A stretch of 64,000 nt of DNA, taken from NCBI RefSeq assembly GCF_000425645.1, contig NZ_KE384430.1, positions 665,492 through 729,491 of the forward strand, written 5' to 3'. Below, piece after piece: positions 17,757 through 27,390 of this stretch (within the stretch, counting starts at the first letter, position 1; every line of letters starts with the position of its first letter). The stretch comes from Gaetbulibacter saemankumensis DSM 17032. GTDB lineage: Bacteria > Bacteroidota > Bacteroidia > Flavobacteriales > Flavobacteriaceae. The notes below the pieces were generated by a model. That model was given only the letters and a program-made list of their open reading frames with translations. It was not told the DNA's origin and did no database searches. The translations under genes and the position numbers were made by a program.

Positions 17757-19040
17757 ATGGCTTGTAACAGTTGTTCAACTGGAAAAGACGGTCAACCTAA
17801 GGGATGTAAAAATAATGGCACTTGCGGGACTGATAGTTGTAATAAATTAACAGTTTTTGATTGGTTGTCGAATATGTCACTTCCCAACGGTGAGAAACGG
17901 TACGAATGGGTTGAGGTGCGTTATAAAAATGGACGTAAAGATTACTACAAAAATACTGAAAACTTAACTTTAAGTATAGGAGATGTAGTAGCGACTCAAG
18001 CACCAACAGGTCATGATATCGGGATGGTTACACTTACGGGAGAATTGGTTCGCATCCAAATGAAACGAAAAAATATTCCTGATGATGCTAAAGATTTTCT
18101 GAAGATATATCGAAAAGCCAATCAGAAGGATATTGATATCTGGCAAAAAGCTCGTGATCGTGAAGATTCTATGAAGGTTCGTGCTAGACAATTTGCTATC
18201 GATTTGAAATTACAGATGAAGATTTCAGATATTGAATTTCAGGGTGATGCCAGTAAAGCCACGTTTTACTATACTGCCGAAGAACGTGTCGATTTTAGAG
18301 AGTTAATTAAGGTCTTTGCTAGAGAGTTTAGAACCCGAATTGAAATGAAACAGGTCGGTTTCCGCCAGGAAGCATCCAGGCTTGGAGGTATCGGTTCTTG
18401 TGGGCGTGAGCTCTGTTGTTCTACCTGGTTAACAGATTTTCGTTCGGTAAGTACATCAGCGGCACGTTATCAACAATTGTCATTAAACCCTCAAAAGCTA
18501 GCCGGCCAATGTGGTAAGCTTAAATGCTGTTTAAATTATGAGTTGGATACGTATTTAGACGCTTTAAAAAGTTTTCCGAAAAGTGATATAAAACTTCAAA
18601 CAGAGAAAGGGGTAGCGGTATGCCAAAAAATAGATATTTTTAAAGGACATATGTGGTATGCCTATGAAGGTGAATGGATGAATTGGCATAAATTAACCAC
18701 CGAACAAGCCAATGAAATTATTGAAAGCAATAAACAAAATCAAAAGGTAGTTAGTCTGGAAGAATATGCTTCAGAGCTTACAGAAGTTGTAAAAAATGAA
18801 TACGAAAATGTTGTTGGTCAGGATAGTTTAACACGTTTCGATAGTCCAAAACCCAAAAAGAAACGTAAAAATACTAGGAACCGTAATAGGAATAGCAGAA
18901 ATAATTCTAAGAGTAATAATGCAAAGGGTAACACCGAAGAAAAGCGTCAAAATAAAACTCCTAGAAATTCTAAAAATAAATCATCACAGAAGTCACAAAA
19001 ACCTAGAAAACCTCAAAATAATAAAAATGCTGCGAAGTAA
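17757..19040 (+). CDS. ricT: RicT/PSP1-domain iron-sulfur protein
   Basis: The 427-residue protein matches RicT (YaaT/PSP1), which in B. subtilis joins RicA and RicF in an Fe-S complex that controls RNA processing. The PSP1 region spans about 60-215. Conserved Cys lie in GSCGRELCCS (about 217-226) and GQCGKLKCCLNYE (about 252-264). An extra N-terminal Cys cluster (Cys3, 6, 17, 23, 28) and a Lys/Asn/Arg-rich C-terminal tail (about 370-427) are features beyond the Bacillus protein. Neither RicA nor RicF is recognised in the window. Its 3' end overlaps gldH by 14 bases. Confidence 0.9.
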   Translation: MACNSCSTGKDGQPKGCKNNGTCGTDSCNKLTVFDWLSNMSLPNGEKRYEWVEVRYKNGRKDYYKNTENLTLSIGDVVATQAPTGHDIGMVTLTGELVRIQMKRKNIPDDAKDFLKIYRKANQKDIDIWQKARDREDSMKVRARQFAIDLKLQMKISDIEFQGDASKATFYYTAEERVDFRELIKVFAREFRTRIEMKQVGFRQEASRLGGIGSCGRELCCSTWLTDFRSVSTSAARYQQLSLNPQKLAGQCGKLKCCLNYELDTYLDALKSFPKSDIKLQTEKGVAVCQKIDIFKGHMWYAYEGEWMNWHKLTTEQANEIIESNKQNQKVVSLEEYASELTEVVKNEYENVVGQDSLTRFDSPKPKKKRKNTRNRNRNSRNNSKSNNAKGNTEEKRQNKTPRNSKNKSSQKSQKPRKPQNNKNAAK

Positions 19041-19521
19041 TGCGTTGTTGTTAGTTTTAGTACTGTCTTTGGTATTTGTTGCATGCGATTCAAAGCAGGT
19101 GTATGATGTGTATAAATCAGTTCCAAATACATGGCATAAGGATTCTATTATTAATTTTAATATTACTCCGCCAGATTCTATAAAACCATATAATTTATTC
19201 GTAAATCTTAGGAATACGAATGCTTATAAATACAGTAATTTATTTTTAATTGTAGAAATGTCTTTTCCTCATGGAAAAACAATAACAGACACCCTTGAAT
19301 ATCGTATGGCCGACCCATCAGGAAAGCTTTTGGGTACAGGCCTAAGCGATGTTAAAGAAAATAAGCTTTGGTATAAGGAAAATGTAGTTTTTTCGGAAGC
19401 GGGAGATTATCAGGTATCTATTCAGCAAGCTATGAGAGAGAATGGTAAGGTTCATGGTGTTGTTGAATTAGAAGGCGTCACTGATGTGGGGTTTAGAATT
19501 GAAAAAACAATAAACAACTAA
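19027..19521 (+). CDS. gldH: Gliding motility lipoprotein GldH
   Basis: The 164-residue protein has a lipoprotein signal ending VFVAC (Cys20) and the GldH body with WHKDSIINF and MSFPHGKTITDTLEY blocks. GldH is required for gliding on surfaces in Flavobacterium johnsoniae and is tied to the type IX secretion machinery. The ATG at 19027 was chosen because it opens the signal peptide; it lies inside the end of ricT (14-base overlap), though the frame itself is open further upstream. PBP1A follows 66 bases later. Confidence 0.92.
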   Translation: MLRSNALLLVLVLSLVFVACDSKQVYDVYKSVPNTWHKDSIINFNITPPDSIKPYNLFVNLRNTNAYKYSNLFLIVEMSFPHGKTITDTLEYRMADPSGKLLGTGLSDVKENKLWYKENVVFSEAGDYQVSIQQAMRENGKVHGVVELEGVTDVGFRIEKTINN

Positions 19522-19587
19522 TGTAATTTGAAACCTTTTTTATCCATTATATAATGGTTTCAAGAAGAATTTATTAATTAAAATTAC

Positions 19588-21927
19588 ATGGCGAAAGCAA
19601 AAAAAGAAACAAAACCAGCACAGGATTTTTCAAAATATATTCGTTGGTTTTGGATTTTATTTTCTCTGGGAATACTTGCAGTGGTATTTGTGTTTCTAAT
19701 GGCTTCGTGGGGAGCTTTTGGTGAAATGCCCGATCATACTGTATTAGAAAATCCAAAAACAAATCTAGCAACAGAAATTATTTCTTCAGATGGAAAAACA
19801 CTTGGGAAATTCTATTTAAACGACAACCGTACAACTGTTAGTTACGATGAGCTTCCAAAACATCTGGTTGAGGCACTGATAGCTACCGAAGATGCGCGTT
19901 TTGAAAGTCACTCAGGCGTAGATGCTATGGGAACATTGCGCGCCGTTGTAAAGCTAGGTTCGGGAGGTGGCGCCAGTACCATTTCTCAGCAATTAGCAAA
20001 ACAGCTATTTCATGGTGAAGGTTCTAAAAATATTATAGAGCGTATTCTTCAAAAAGTAAAGGAATGGATTATAGCCATTCGTTTAGAGCGTCAATATACC
20101 AAAGAAGAAATTATTGCGCAGTATTTTAATATTTACGATTTCTTGAATAATGCCGATGGCATTAGAAGTGCAGCAAGGATTTATTTTGGTAAAGAACCTA
20201 AAGACCTTGATGTAAAGGAATCGGCTATGTTGGTGGGGATGTTTAAAAACTCATCATTATTTAACCCGAGGAGACGTGAAGAACTTACCAGAACCCGACG
20301 AAATGTCGTTCTGGCACAAATGTCGAAATATGGTTATCTCGATGAAAAGCTAAAAGATTCCTTACAGCAAACCGATTTAGATATAAATTATACGCCTGAA
20401 TCACATCGTGAAGGCATTGCGACTTATTTCAGAGGTTATTTGGATGGTTTTATGAAAGACTGGATTAAGAATAACCCGAAGCCGGATGGTACAAAGTATA
20501 ATCTATATAACGATGGTTTAAAAATTTACACAACTATCGATTCACGTATGCAAACTTATGCTGAAGATGCGGTACAACAGCACATGTCGCGGTTGCAGGC
20601 TGAATTTTTCAATCAGAATACACCTCAACGTAATCCAACAGCACCATTTCAGGATTTAACCTATGGTGCAATTGATACCCTGCTACGTAATTCTATCAAA
20701 CAATCTGAGCGTTGGAGACATATGAAATACGATTTAAAAAAATCTGATGAAGAGATTTTAACGTCTTTCAAAAAACCAGCAGAGATGTCGGTGTTTGTAT
20801 GGGAAAATGGGCAGCCTTCAGAAGTGGACACTATTATGAAGCCAATAGATTCTATTAGATATTATAAGTCATTTTTACGTACAGGTATGATGTCGATGGA
20901 TCCACAAACGGGTCATGTAAAAGCTTGGGTAGGTGGTATGAACTATAGGCATTTTCAATATGATATGGTAAGACAAGGGAAACGCCAAATAGGGTCTACT
21001 TTTAAGCCTTTTGTTTATGCAGCAGCTATTGACCAGTTACATTTGTCACCATGTGATGAATTACCAGATACGCCTTTTTGTATTGAGAAAAATAAATATG
21101 GAAATCCGGAAGAATGGTGCCCTAAAAATTCAGGAGATGAGTACGGAGGGATGCGTACCTTAAAGAATGCGCTAGCAAATTCTGTTAATACCGTTACGGC
21201 ACGATTAATTGATAAAGTTGGGCCGCAAACAGTAGTCGATTTGGCCAAGAAACTAGGTATTGAATCTAATATCCCGGCGGTGCCTTCCATAGCATTAGGG
21301 ACTCCAGATTTAAGTGTTTACGAGATGGTGGGTGCTTATTCTACATTTGCTAATAAAGGCGTATATACTAAGCCAGTTATGGTAACTGCTATTGAAGATA
21401 AAAACGGGACGGTTTTATATCAGTTTAAACCTGAAACCCGCGATGTTTTAAGTGAGGAAGCAGCTTATGTAACGGTGAAACTCTTGGAAGGCGTAACTCA
21501 ATATGGTTCAGGGGCTCGTTTAAGAGGTAAAGGCAGAGATGCTTACCGTGTAGATTATAGAGAAATTATTACAGGTTATCCATATGAGTTTGAAAACCCA
21601 ATTGCTGGAAAAACGGGAACCACTCAAAATCAAAGTGACGGTTGGTTTATGGGAATGGTGCCTAATTTGGTTACAGGTGTTTGGGTAGGTGCCGAAGATC
21701 GCTCTGTGCACTTTAAAACTATTACTTATGGCCAGGGAGCTGCTATGGCATTACCAATTTGGGGTGTATATATGAAAAGCTGTTACGCTGATGACACCTT
21801 AAATATTTCAAAAGAAGATTTTGAAGCGCCTGAAGAATTATCAATAAATGTGGATTGTACTCAAGAATCTGAAAGTGAAGTTATTGAGTATGAGGTGGAA
21901 GAAATTCCAGACGATTTAGAGTTTTAA
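19588..21927 (+). CDS. Class A penicillin-binding protein (PBP1A type)
   Basis: The 779-residue bifunctional enzyme polymerises lipid II and crosslinks peptidoglycan. It has a cytoplasmic N-tail, one transmembrane helix (about 17-43), a glycosyltransferase domain with EDARFESHSG (catalytic Glu101) and a transpeptidase domain with SxxK at Ser470-Lys473 (GSTFKP), an SVN motif near 530 and KTGT at 675-678. The C-terminus is acidic. It follows gldH with 66 bases that include alternative hairpins, and ends at a terminator. Length is normal for PBP1A. Confidence 0.95.
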   Translation: MAKAKKETKPAQDFSKYIRWFWILFSLGILAVVFVFLMASWGAFGEMPDHTVLENPKTNLATEIISSDGKTLGKFYLNDNRTTVSYDELPKHLVEALIATEDARFESHSGVDAMGTLRAVVKLGSGGGASTISQQLAKQLFHGEGSKNIIERILQKVKEWIIAIRLERQYTKEEIIAQYFNIYDFLNNADGIRSAARIYFGKEPKDLDVKESAMLVGMFKNSSLFNPRRREELTRTRRNVVLAQMSKYGYLDEKLKDSLQQTDLDINYTPESHREGIATYFRGYLDGFMKDWIKNNPKPDGTKYNLYNDGLKIYTTIDSRMQTYAEDAVQQHMSRLQAEFFNQNTPQRNPTAPFQDLTYGAIDTLLRNSIKQSERWRHMKYDLKKSDEEILTSFKKPAEMSVFVWENGQPSEVDTIMKPIDSIRYYKSFLRTGMMSMDPQTGHVKAWVGGMNYRHFQYDMVRQGKRQIGSTFKPFVYAAAIDQLHLSPCDELPDTPFCIEKNKYGNPEEWCPKNSGDEYGGMRTLKNALANSVNTVTARLIDKVGPQTVVDLAKKLGIESNIPAVPSIALGTPDLSVYEMVGAYSTFANKGVYTKPVMVTAIEDKNGTVLYQFKPETRDVLSEEAAYVTVKLLEGVTQYGSGARLRGKGRDAYRVDYREIITGYPYEFENPIAGKTGTTQNQSDGWFMGMVPNLVTGVWVGAEDRSVHFKTITYGQGAAMALPIWGVYMKSCYADDTLNISKEDFEAPEELSINVDCTQESESEVIEYEVEEIPDDLEF

Positions 21928-21950
21928 AGATATTTAATTATATATGTTGT

Positions 21951-21979
21951 AAAAGCTATCCAATTTGGGTAGCTTTTTT
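21951..21979 (+). terminator. Terminator after PBP1A
   Basis: Arms 21951-21961 (AAAAGCTATCC) and 21967-21977 (GGGTAGCTTTT) pair with one mismatch over a 5-base loop and run into Ts. Confidence 0.75.
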
Positions 21980-22043
21980 ATTTATTAAGAATTCGAGTAA
22001 ATTATTCAATTATTCGTAATTTTATGTCGAAAAATTGAATATA

Positions 22044-22745
22044 ATGATAAATAAAAAAGTAAATAATGTCCAGGAAGCCCTTGAAGGTGTTTCAGATAAT
22101 ATGACTTTTATGCTTGGTGGATTTGGTTTAAGTGGTATTCCAGAGAATGCCATTGCCGAATTGGTTAAGCGTGGTATAAAGGGGCTAACTTGTATATCTA
22201 ATAATGCCGGTGTCGATGATTTTGGTTTAGGTCTTTTGCTTAAAAAGCATCAGATAAAAAAAATGGTATCATCCTATGTAGGCGAAAATGATGAATTCGA
22301 ACGTCAGATGTTATCTGGTGAATTAGAAGTAGAGTTAATACCCCAAGGAACGCTTGCCGAGCGATGTCGGGCAGCACAAGCTGGATTTCCTGCTATTTAT
22401 ACACCCGCTGGTTATGGAACGGAGGTAGCCGAAGGTAAAGAAACCAGAGAGTTTGATGGAAAAATGTATGTTTTGGAACATGCTTTTAAAGCAGATTTTG
22501 CCTTTGTAAAAGCCTGGAAAGGTGATGCTGCCGGTAATTTAATTTTTAAAGGCACGGCGAGAAATTTTAATCCGGTTATGTGTGGAGCCGCTAAAATAAC
22601 AGTGGCTGAGGTTGAAGAACTAGTACCTTTAGGTAGCCTGGATCCTAATCAGATTCATATTCCGGGAATTTTTGTACAGCGTATTTTTGAAGGCGAACGT
22701 TTTGAAAAGCGTATCGAACAACGTACGGTAAGAAGCCGTGAATAG
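22044..22745 (+). CDS. scoA: Succinyl-CoA:3-ketoacid CoA-transferase subunit A
   Basis: The 233-residue subunit pairs with the next gene's product to move CoA between succinyl-CoA and acetoacetate, the entry step of ketone-body use. Subunit A marks are [10 protein letters not shown] (about 23-32), [12 protein letters not shown] (about 52-63) and the ending [15 protein letters not shown]. The ATG at 22044 opens MINKKV; a TTG nine bases earlier is also in frame but less likely. The scoB start is 81 bases downstream. Confidence 0.94.
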   Translation: MINKKVNNVQEALEGVSDNMTFMLGGFGLSGIPENAIAELVKRGIKGLTCISNNAGVDDFGLGLLLKKHQIKKMVSSYVGENDEFERQMLSGELEVELIPQGTLAERCRAAQAGFPAIYTPAGYGTEVAEGKETREFDGKMYVLEHAFKADFAFVKAWKGDAAGNLIFKGTARNFNPVMCGAAKITVAEVEELVPLGSLDPNQIHIPGIFVQRIFEGERFEKRIEQRTVRSRE

Positions 22746-22826
22746 GGTGTTTGTGATTAAAAAGAGAGATATTTAATTGAGAATGTTCCAATAGATTAAA
22801 TAGGGGCAGATATAAAGAATTTAAAG

Positions 22827-23480
22827 ATGTTAGATAAAACAGGTATCGCAAAACGAATAGCTAAAGAGGTTAAAGATGGTTATTATGTTAATTTAGGTAT
22901 TGGTATACCTACCTTAGTAGCGAATTATGTGCGAGAAGATATAGAGGTCGAATTTCAAAGTGAAAACGGTGTATTAGGTATGGGGCCTTTCCCTTTTGAA
23001 GGTGAAGAAGATGCCGATGTGATAAATGCAGGGAAGCAAACAATCACCACCTTACCAGGGGCTAGTTTTTTCGACTCCGCTATGAGTTTTTCCATGATTC
23101 GTGGCCAGCATGTCGATTTAACCATTCTAGGCGCTATGGAAGTTGCTGAAAATGGAGATATAGCTAATTGGAAAATCCCGGGTAAAATGGTTAAAGGTAT
23201 GGGAGGAGCCATGGATTTGGTTGCCAGTGCCGAAAATATTATTGTGGCCATGATGCATACCAATCGTGCTGGCGAATCCAAATTACTTAAGCGATGTAGT
23301 TTGCCACTTACCGGAGTAGGCTGTGTAAAAAAAATAGTAACCAACTTAGCGGTGATAGAAGTAACTGATAGGGGGTTTAAATTACTTGAGCGCGCACCGG
23401 AAGTTTCGGTTGAAACGATTCAAAAGGCTACGGAGGGTACACTCATTATAGAGGGAGACATTCCAGAGATGGTAATTTAA
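22827..23480 (+). CDS. scoB: Succinyl-CoA:3-ketoacid CoA-transferase subunit B
   Basis: The 217-residue subunit carries the catalytic glutamate of the family in SENGVLGMGP (Glu46), which forms the enzyme-CoA thioester, preceded by NLGIGIPTLVANY. It has the usual length for subunit B and lies 81 bases after scoA on the same strand. No thiolase or acetoacetyl-CoA gene is in the window, so the exact substrate (acetoacetate or another 3-oxoacid) rests on family knowledge. Confidence 0.95.
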   Translation: MLDKTGIAKRIAKEVKDGYYVNLGIGIPTLVANYVREDIEVEFQSENGVLGMGPFPFEGEEDADVINAGKQTITTLPGASFFDSAMSFSMIRGQHVDLTILGAMEVAENGDIANWKIPGKMVKGMGGAMDLVASAENIIVAMMHTNRAGESKLLKRCSLPLTGVGCVKKIVTNLAVIEVTDRGFKLLERAPEVSVETIQKATEGTLIIEGDIPEMVI

Positions 23481-23650
23481 ATATTGGGTTATTGGCTAGG
23501 TTTTGCGGAGTAAATGTTAAATAAATACGCGTTTTATCGATTATATTTGTTTTTTAGCGATTTAATTGAAAAAATATTCGATATTAGTAGTCCCCAAATA
23601 AACCTAATTAATATAAGATTTACCCAAATCTACCATAAACTTTAAAGCTT

Positions 23651-23779
23651 ATGAAATTTGCAACAAATCTACCTGAACAACCTACATTTGAAGAAAGTAA
23701 ATTCAGAGAAACACTTCGAGAGAATTTACGTTTTTTTAAAAGCTTATTTTATTTAACTAAGAAATTATTCATGCTATAA
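23651..23779 (+). CDS. Small 42-residue protein, unknown
   Basis: In the 293-base gap after scoB an ATG opens a 42-codon frame (MKFATNLPEQPTFEESKF, then a basic/hydrophobic C-terminal half RENLRFFKSLFYLTKKLF) whose stop overlaps the end of the convergent ABC ATPase gene by 6 bases. Composition changes from polar to amphipathic, like a small membrane-associated peptide. I do not recognise it. The rest of the gap shows nothing clear. Confidence 0.45.
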   Translation: MKFATNLPEQPTFEESKFRETLRENLRFFKSLFYLTKKLFML

Positions 23780-25453
23780 TCCTTTGGGTATAGCATGAAT
23801 TAGTTTTTTGGTGTATGCTGTTTTTGGTGTTTTATAAATACTATCGGCATCCCCTAATTCCTCAACTTTTCCTGCATTCATAACTAATAATTGGTCAGAC
23901 ATATATTTTACAACAGCTAGATCGTGTGATATAAATATATAGGTAAATCCAAAGGTTTCTTTTAAGTTATTTAACAGATTTAAAACCTGAGCTTGTACCG
24001 ATATGTCCAGTGCCGAAACTGATTCATCACAAACTATAAGTTTTGGTTGTAATGCAATGGTTCTCGCAATACCAATACGTTGTCTTTGGCCCCCAGAAAA
24101 TTCATGAGGATAACGATTAAAATAAGAAGCATCAAGCCCCACTTTTTCTAGTATATCTATAGTTTTGGCTTTGCGCTCGTCATTATTGGCGTACAGATTA
24201 TGAACTATCATAGGTTCCATTATGGCATTGCCAATAGGAATTCTGGGATTTAATGAAGAGTAGGGGTCTTGAAATATAATCTGAATTTCTTTTCTCAAGC
24301 CTTTTATTTCTTTATTTGACAATTTAGTGATGTCGATACCTTTATAAAGAATTTGCCCTGAAGTCGCTTTATCGAGTTGAAGAATGGCATTTCCTAAGGT
24401 CGATTTTCCACAACCCGATTCGCCAACTAAGCCTAAAGTTTCACCTTCATATAGTTTAAAAGTCACATCATTCACGGCTTTAAAAGTGTCGGGTTTGCTA
24501 AACCAGCCACTTTTAGAGATGTATTCTTTTTCAACATTAATAACCTCTAATAAAGGAGGTTTACTGTAAAGGCTTACATGTTTTTGTTTTCGGTCTTCAG
24601 CAGTAATGATATCGTGGTTTGTAGTGCCTTCTAAATAATCTTTAATGGTCGGCAATACTTTTAGTCGCGTATCTAACGAAGGACGTGCACTAATCAAAGC
24701 TTTGGTATAGCTGTGCTTCGGATTTTGAAATATGCTCTTAGCATCTCCTTGTTCAACAATATCACCTTTATACATGACCAAAACACGGTTGGCGATTTCT
24801 GATATTAAAGACAAATCGTGCGTAATGAAAATCACGCTCATTTTCGTTTCTTGTTGAAGCTCTTTCAGCAGTTTTATTATTTCTTTTTGTACAGTAACAT
24901 CGAGAGCTGTTGTAGGTTCATCTGCAATTAAAATATCAGGTTTACAAGCAATGGCCATGGCAATCATAACCCGTTGTTTTTGCCCTCCTGAAATTTCATG
25001 AGGATAGGCTTTAAAAATGCGTTCAGGATTAGGAAGTTTAACACGTTCAAATAATCCAATGGTTTCCGCTTTGGCCTCTTTTTTTGATAAATTTGTATGC
25101 TGAAGGAGGATTTCAAGTACTTGTTTTCCGCAGGTCATTGATGGGTTTAATGAACTCATCGGTTCCTGAAAAATCATGGCGATTTCTTTTCCTCGAATAG
25201 GTTGTAATTCTTTAGTAGATAAGGATGTAAGTTCTATGCTATTATATGTGATAGATCCATGATTTATTTTCGAAATATCTTTAGGTAATAAACCTAAAAT
25301 AGCTAAAGAGGATACCGACTTTCCGGATCCCGATTCTCCCACAATACCTAATATTTCATTTTGATTTAATTGATAGGATATATTATGAATAACTTCGTTA
25401 TTCCCAAATGAAATGGAAAGGTCTTTTATTTTTAAAATGGGGCTTTGTTTCAT
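23774..25453 (-). CDS. Peptide-type ABC transporter ATPase, two fused nucleotide-binding domains
   Basis: The 559-residue protein contains two complete ATPase domains of the DppD/DppF (OppD/OppF) kind. The first has GESGSGKS (about 38-45), SGGQKQRV (about 155) and Walker [12 protein letters not shown]; the second has GESGCGKST (about 343), [11 protein letters not shown] and [12 protein letters not shown]. Each domain ends in the oligopeptide-transporter extension (YTKALI, YTKKLI). No permease or binding protein lies nearby, so its partners are encoded elsewhere. It follows the exonuclease gene with no spacing. Confidence 0.93.
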   Translation of the reverse strand: MKQSPILKIKDLSISFGNNEVIHNISYQLNQNEILGIVGESGSGKSVSSLAILGLLPKDISKINHGSITYNSIELTSLSTKELQPIRGKEIAMIFQEPMSSLNPSMTCGKQVLEILLQHTNLSKKEAKAETIGLFERVKLPNPERIFKAYPHEISGGQKQRVMIAMAIACKPDILIADEPTTALDVTVQKEIIKLLKELQQETKMSVIFITHDLSLISEIANRVLVMYKGDIVEQGDAKSIFQNPKHSYTKALISARPSLDTRLKVLPTIKDYLEGTTNHDIITAEDRKQKHVSLYSKPPLLEVINVEKEYISKSGWFSKPDTFKAVNDVTFKLYEGETLGLVGESGCGKSTLGNAILQLDKATSGQILYKGIDITKLSNKEIKGLRKEIQIIFQDPYSSLNPRIPIGNAIMEPMIVHNLYANNDERKAKTIDILEKVGLDASYFNRYPHEFSGGQRQRIGIARTIALQPKLIVCDESVSALDISVQAQVLNLLNNLKETFGFTYIFISHDLAVVKYMSDQLLVMNAGKVEELGDADSIYKTPKTAYTKKLIHAIPKGL

Positions 25454-26167
25454 TTAAATATGAATAATTTCATCATCGGTTAATAGCTCATCACCACGTA
25501 AACGTAAAAATATTTGTGCTACCGCGATGGTATCTTTTTCACAATAGGTTACGATGCGGTCGATTTCATTTTCTTCATAATAAACGCGGTATACTTCGCT
25601 GCCATCAATATCGTCCTTTGGAGAAGGGATGCCTAGAACGTTGGTTAAAAGTTTTAAGGATGTATAGCTTTTATAATCACCAAATTTCCAGAGTTCTAAA
25701 GTGTCCAAATGTGGTACTTCCCACGGTTTTTTACCAAATAAATTTAGTTTATAAGGGAGTTCGATATTATTTATAATCATGCGTCGGGCTATGTAAGGAA
25801 AATCAAATTCCTTGGCGTTATGCCCACAAAGTAAATGTTTTGTTTGATTGTAATGCGTATTTAAAAGGTTTTTAAAGTCTTTTAAAAGGGTTTCTTCTTC
25901 GCCAAAATAGGAAGTCGTTCTGAATTGGCGGATATCACCTTTGAATGTAAAATAACCTACCGAAATACAAACAATTTTACCAAATTCGGCCCAGATCCCG
26001 GCACGATCATAAAATTCTTCAGCCGTGAAATCTTCTTTTCGCTGGTATTGTGATTTTTGCTCCCATAAGGCTTGTTTGGTTTCATCTAAATCTGAAAAGT
26101 GCTGAACCTCTGGGACGGTTTCTATATCAAGGAATAATATGTTTTCAAGGTTAAGTTTGGCAATCAT
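25454..26167 (-). CDS. PolB-like 3'-5' exonuclease
   Basis: The 237-residue protein has the RNase H-like DEDD exonuclease layout: FLDIETVPE (Asp14, Glu16), LCGHNAKEFDFPYIARR (about 112-128) and YCEKDTIAVAQ (about 209-219). It corresponds to the stand-alone DNA polymerase B-type exonuclease domain family (PF10108-like). A role in nucleic-acid trimming or repair is likely; the substrate is unknown. Its start overlaps the stop of the serine hydrolase gene by 4 bases (ATGA), so it is translationally coupled. Confidence 0.85.
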   Translation of the reverse strand: MIAKLNLENILFLDIETVPEVQHFSDLDETKQALWEQKSQYQRKEDFTAEEFYDRAGIWAEFGKIVCISVGYFTFKGDIRQFRTTSYFGEEETLLKDFKNLLNTHYNQTKHLLCGHNAKEFDFPYIARRMIINNIELPYKLNLFGKKPWEVPHLDTLELWKFGDYKSYTSLKLLTNVLGIPSPKDDIDGSEVYRVYYEENEIDRIVTYCEKDTIAVAQIFLRLRGDELLTDDEIIHI

Positions 26168-27309
26168 TTATTTAGCATTTTATAAGCTTCTTCAATATAA
26201 ACAGTAATATCTTGTGTAAAATCGTTAATGGGTTCATCAGGCGATTTTCTATGACCTAAACGAACAATTATAAGATTATCATTAGGCTCAACCATAACGT
26301 ATTGTCCTAGATGTCCGCGCATCATAAAAAAGTGTTTGTTACCAACATCTTTAAGCCACCAACCATAGCCATATTGTGGACTTTCTTTAAAGCGAGGTGT
26401 AATACTTTTAACCACATAAGAGGAATCTAATAATTGTTTTCCGTTCCAGGCTCCAAAATCTTTATAGAGTTTACCGAAACGGGCAAAATCTCTGGCATTA
26501 CTTGATATACAGCAAAAGGTTTTAGCAAGGCGATGTTTAGGGTCATCCAATTGCCATAAAGCATCGTCGGAGGCTCCCATAGGTTCCCAGAAACTTTCGG
26601 AAAGGTAGTTCGCTAAGGGCTTTCCTGTGGCTTTCTGAATAATCATACCCAGCAACTGCGTGTTTCCACTTAAATATTCGAATTCTTTACCTGGTGTTGT
26701 AACCACTTTTTGGTTTAGTATGGTTTCTGCTAAATCATTATCGTAATTTGCTCTAGCCGTTACTGAAAACGGACTGGTGTAGTGCTCTATCCAATCTAAA
26801 CCAGATGACATTGAAGCTAAATCGCCTACGGTTGTTTTTGCGTAACTGTATTGTGGGTAAAAGTCACTTATTGGCTGATCTAATCCAGATATGTAACCAT
26901 CCATTATTGCTTTTCCAAGTAAGGAAGTTGTAATACTCTTAGCCATGGAAAAGGAGTTTGTTTTGGAAGTTTCATTAAATCCTTCATAATATTTTTCAAA
27001 CCAAATACTATCGTTCTTTATTATCAAGAAAGCAATGGTGCCCCATTCTTTATTTACTGAGCTTAATTTTTTTGTTTCGTTTACCGTATTGTATTTTGTA
27101 TGTAAGGGCCATGGGTTTGTGTTAGTCCCTTTTTTTATAGTATCATTATCAAAATATGGATAATCATCAATAAAGGCAGTGTTATGTCCTGTTAAGTATA
27201 CAATTCGAGCACCCCTAATGATATAGCCGTAGTCAAAAATATAAAGCAAGGCAATAATGCCTGCAAGAATGATAAGTAGCCATTTTATGAATTTTTTAAT
27301 AAATGCCAT
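26164..27309 (-). CDS. Serine hydrolase, class C beta-lactamase family
   Basis: The 381-residue protein has an N-terminal membrane anchor (about 8-27) and a beta-lactamase/D-Ala carboxypeptidase fold. The nucleophile motif SxxK is SMAK at 121-124, a YxN-like YLSGN comes at about 213-217, and an HLGQY block replaces the third motif. Such proteins are esterases, amidases or peptidases in the periplasm, and resistance is only one possibility. It leads the minus-strand set with the exonuclease and ABC ATPase. Confidence 0.88.
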   Translation of the reverse strand: MAFIKKFIKWLLIILAGIIALLYIFDYGYIIRGARIVYLTGHNTAFIDDYPYFDNDTIKKGTNTNPWPLHTKYNTVNETKKLSSVNKEWGTIAFLIIKNDSIWFEKYYEGFNETSKTNSFSMAKSITTSLLGKAIMDGYISGLDQPISDFYPQYSYAKTTVGDLASMSSGLDWIEHYTSPFSVTARANYDNDLAETILNQKVVTTPGKEFEYLSGNTQLLGMIIQKATGKPLANYLSESFWEPMGASDDALWQLDDPKHRLAKTFCCISSNARDFARFGKLYKDFGAWNGKQLLDSSYVVKSITPRFKESPQYGYGWWLKDVGNKHFFMMRGHLGQYVMVEPNDNLIIVRLGHRKSPDEPINDFTQDITVYIEEAYKMLNK

Positions 27310-27390
27310 GCTGGTAAGTTTAGAGAATTAAATATAATAATTAATGCCCTTGTTCGAAATTTTAGAACTATTTTTTATTATTAAAACTTT

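Noticed and set aside
21015..21290. 91-codon open frame on the minus strand within the PBP1A gene
   Set aside because: It lies wholly inside a conserved transpeptidase coding region and has no recognisable domain; it is a shadow frame.
22955..23344. 129-codon minus-strand frame inside scoB
   Set aside because: It is opposite a well-recognised CoA-transferase subunit and has low-complexity Ser/Ile/Pro composition typical of antisense shadows.
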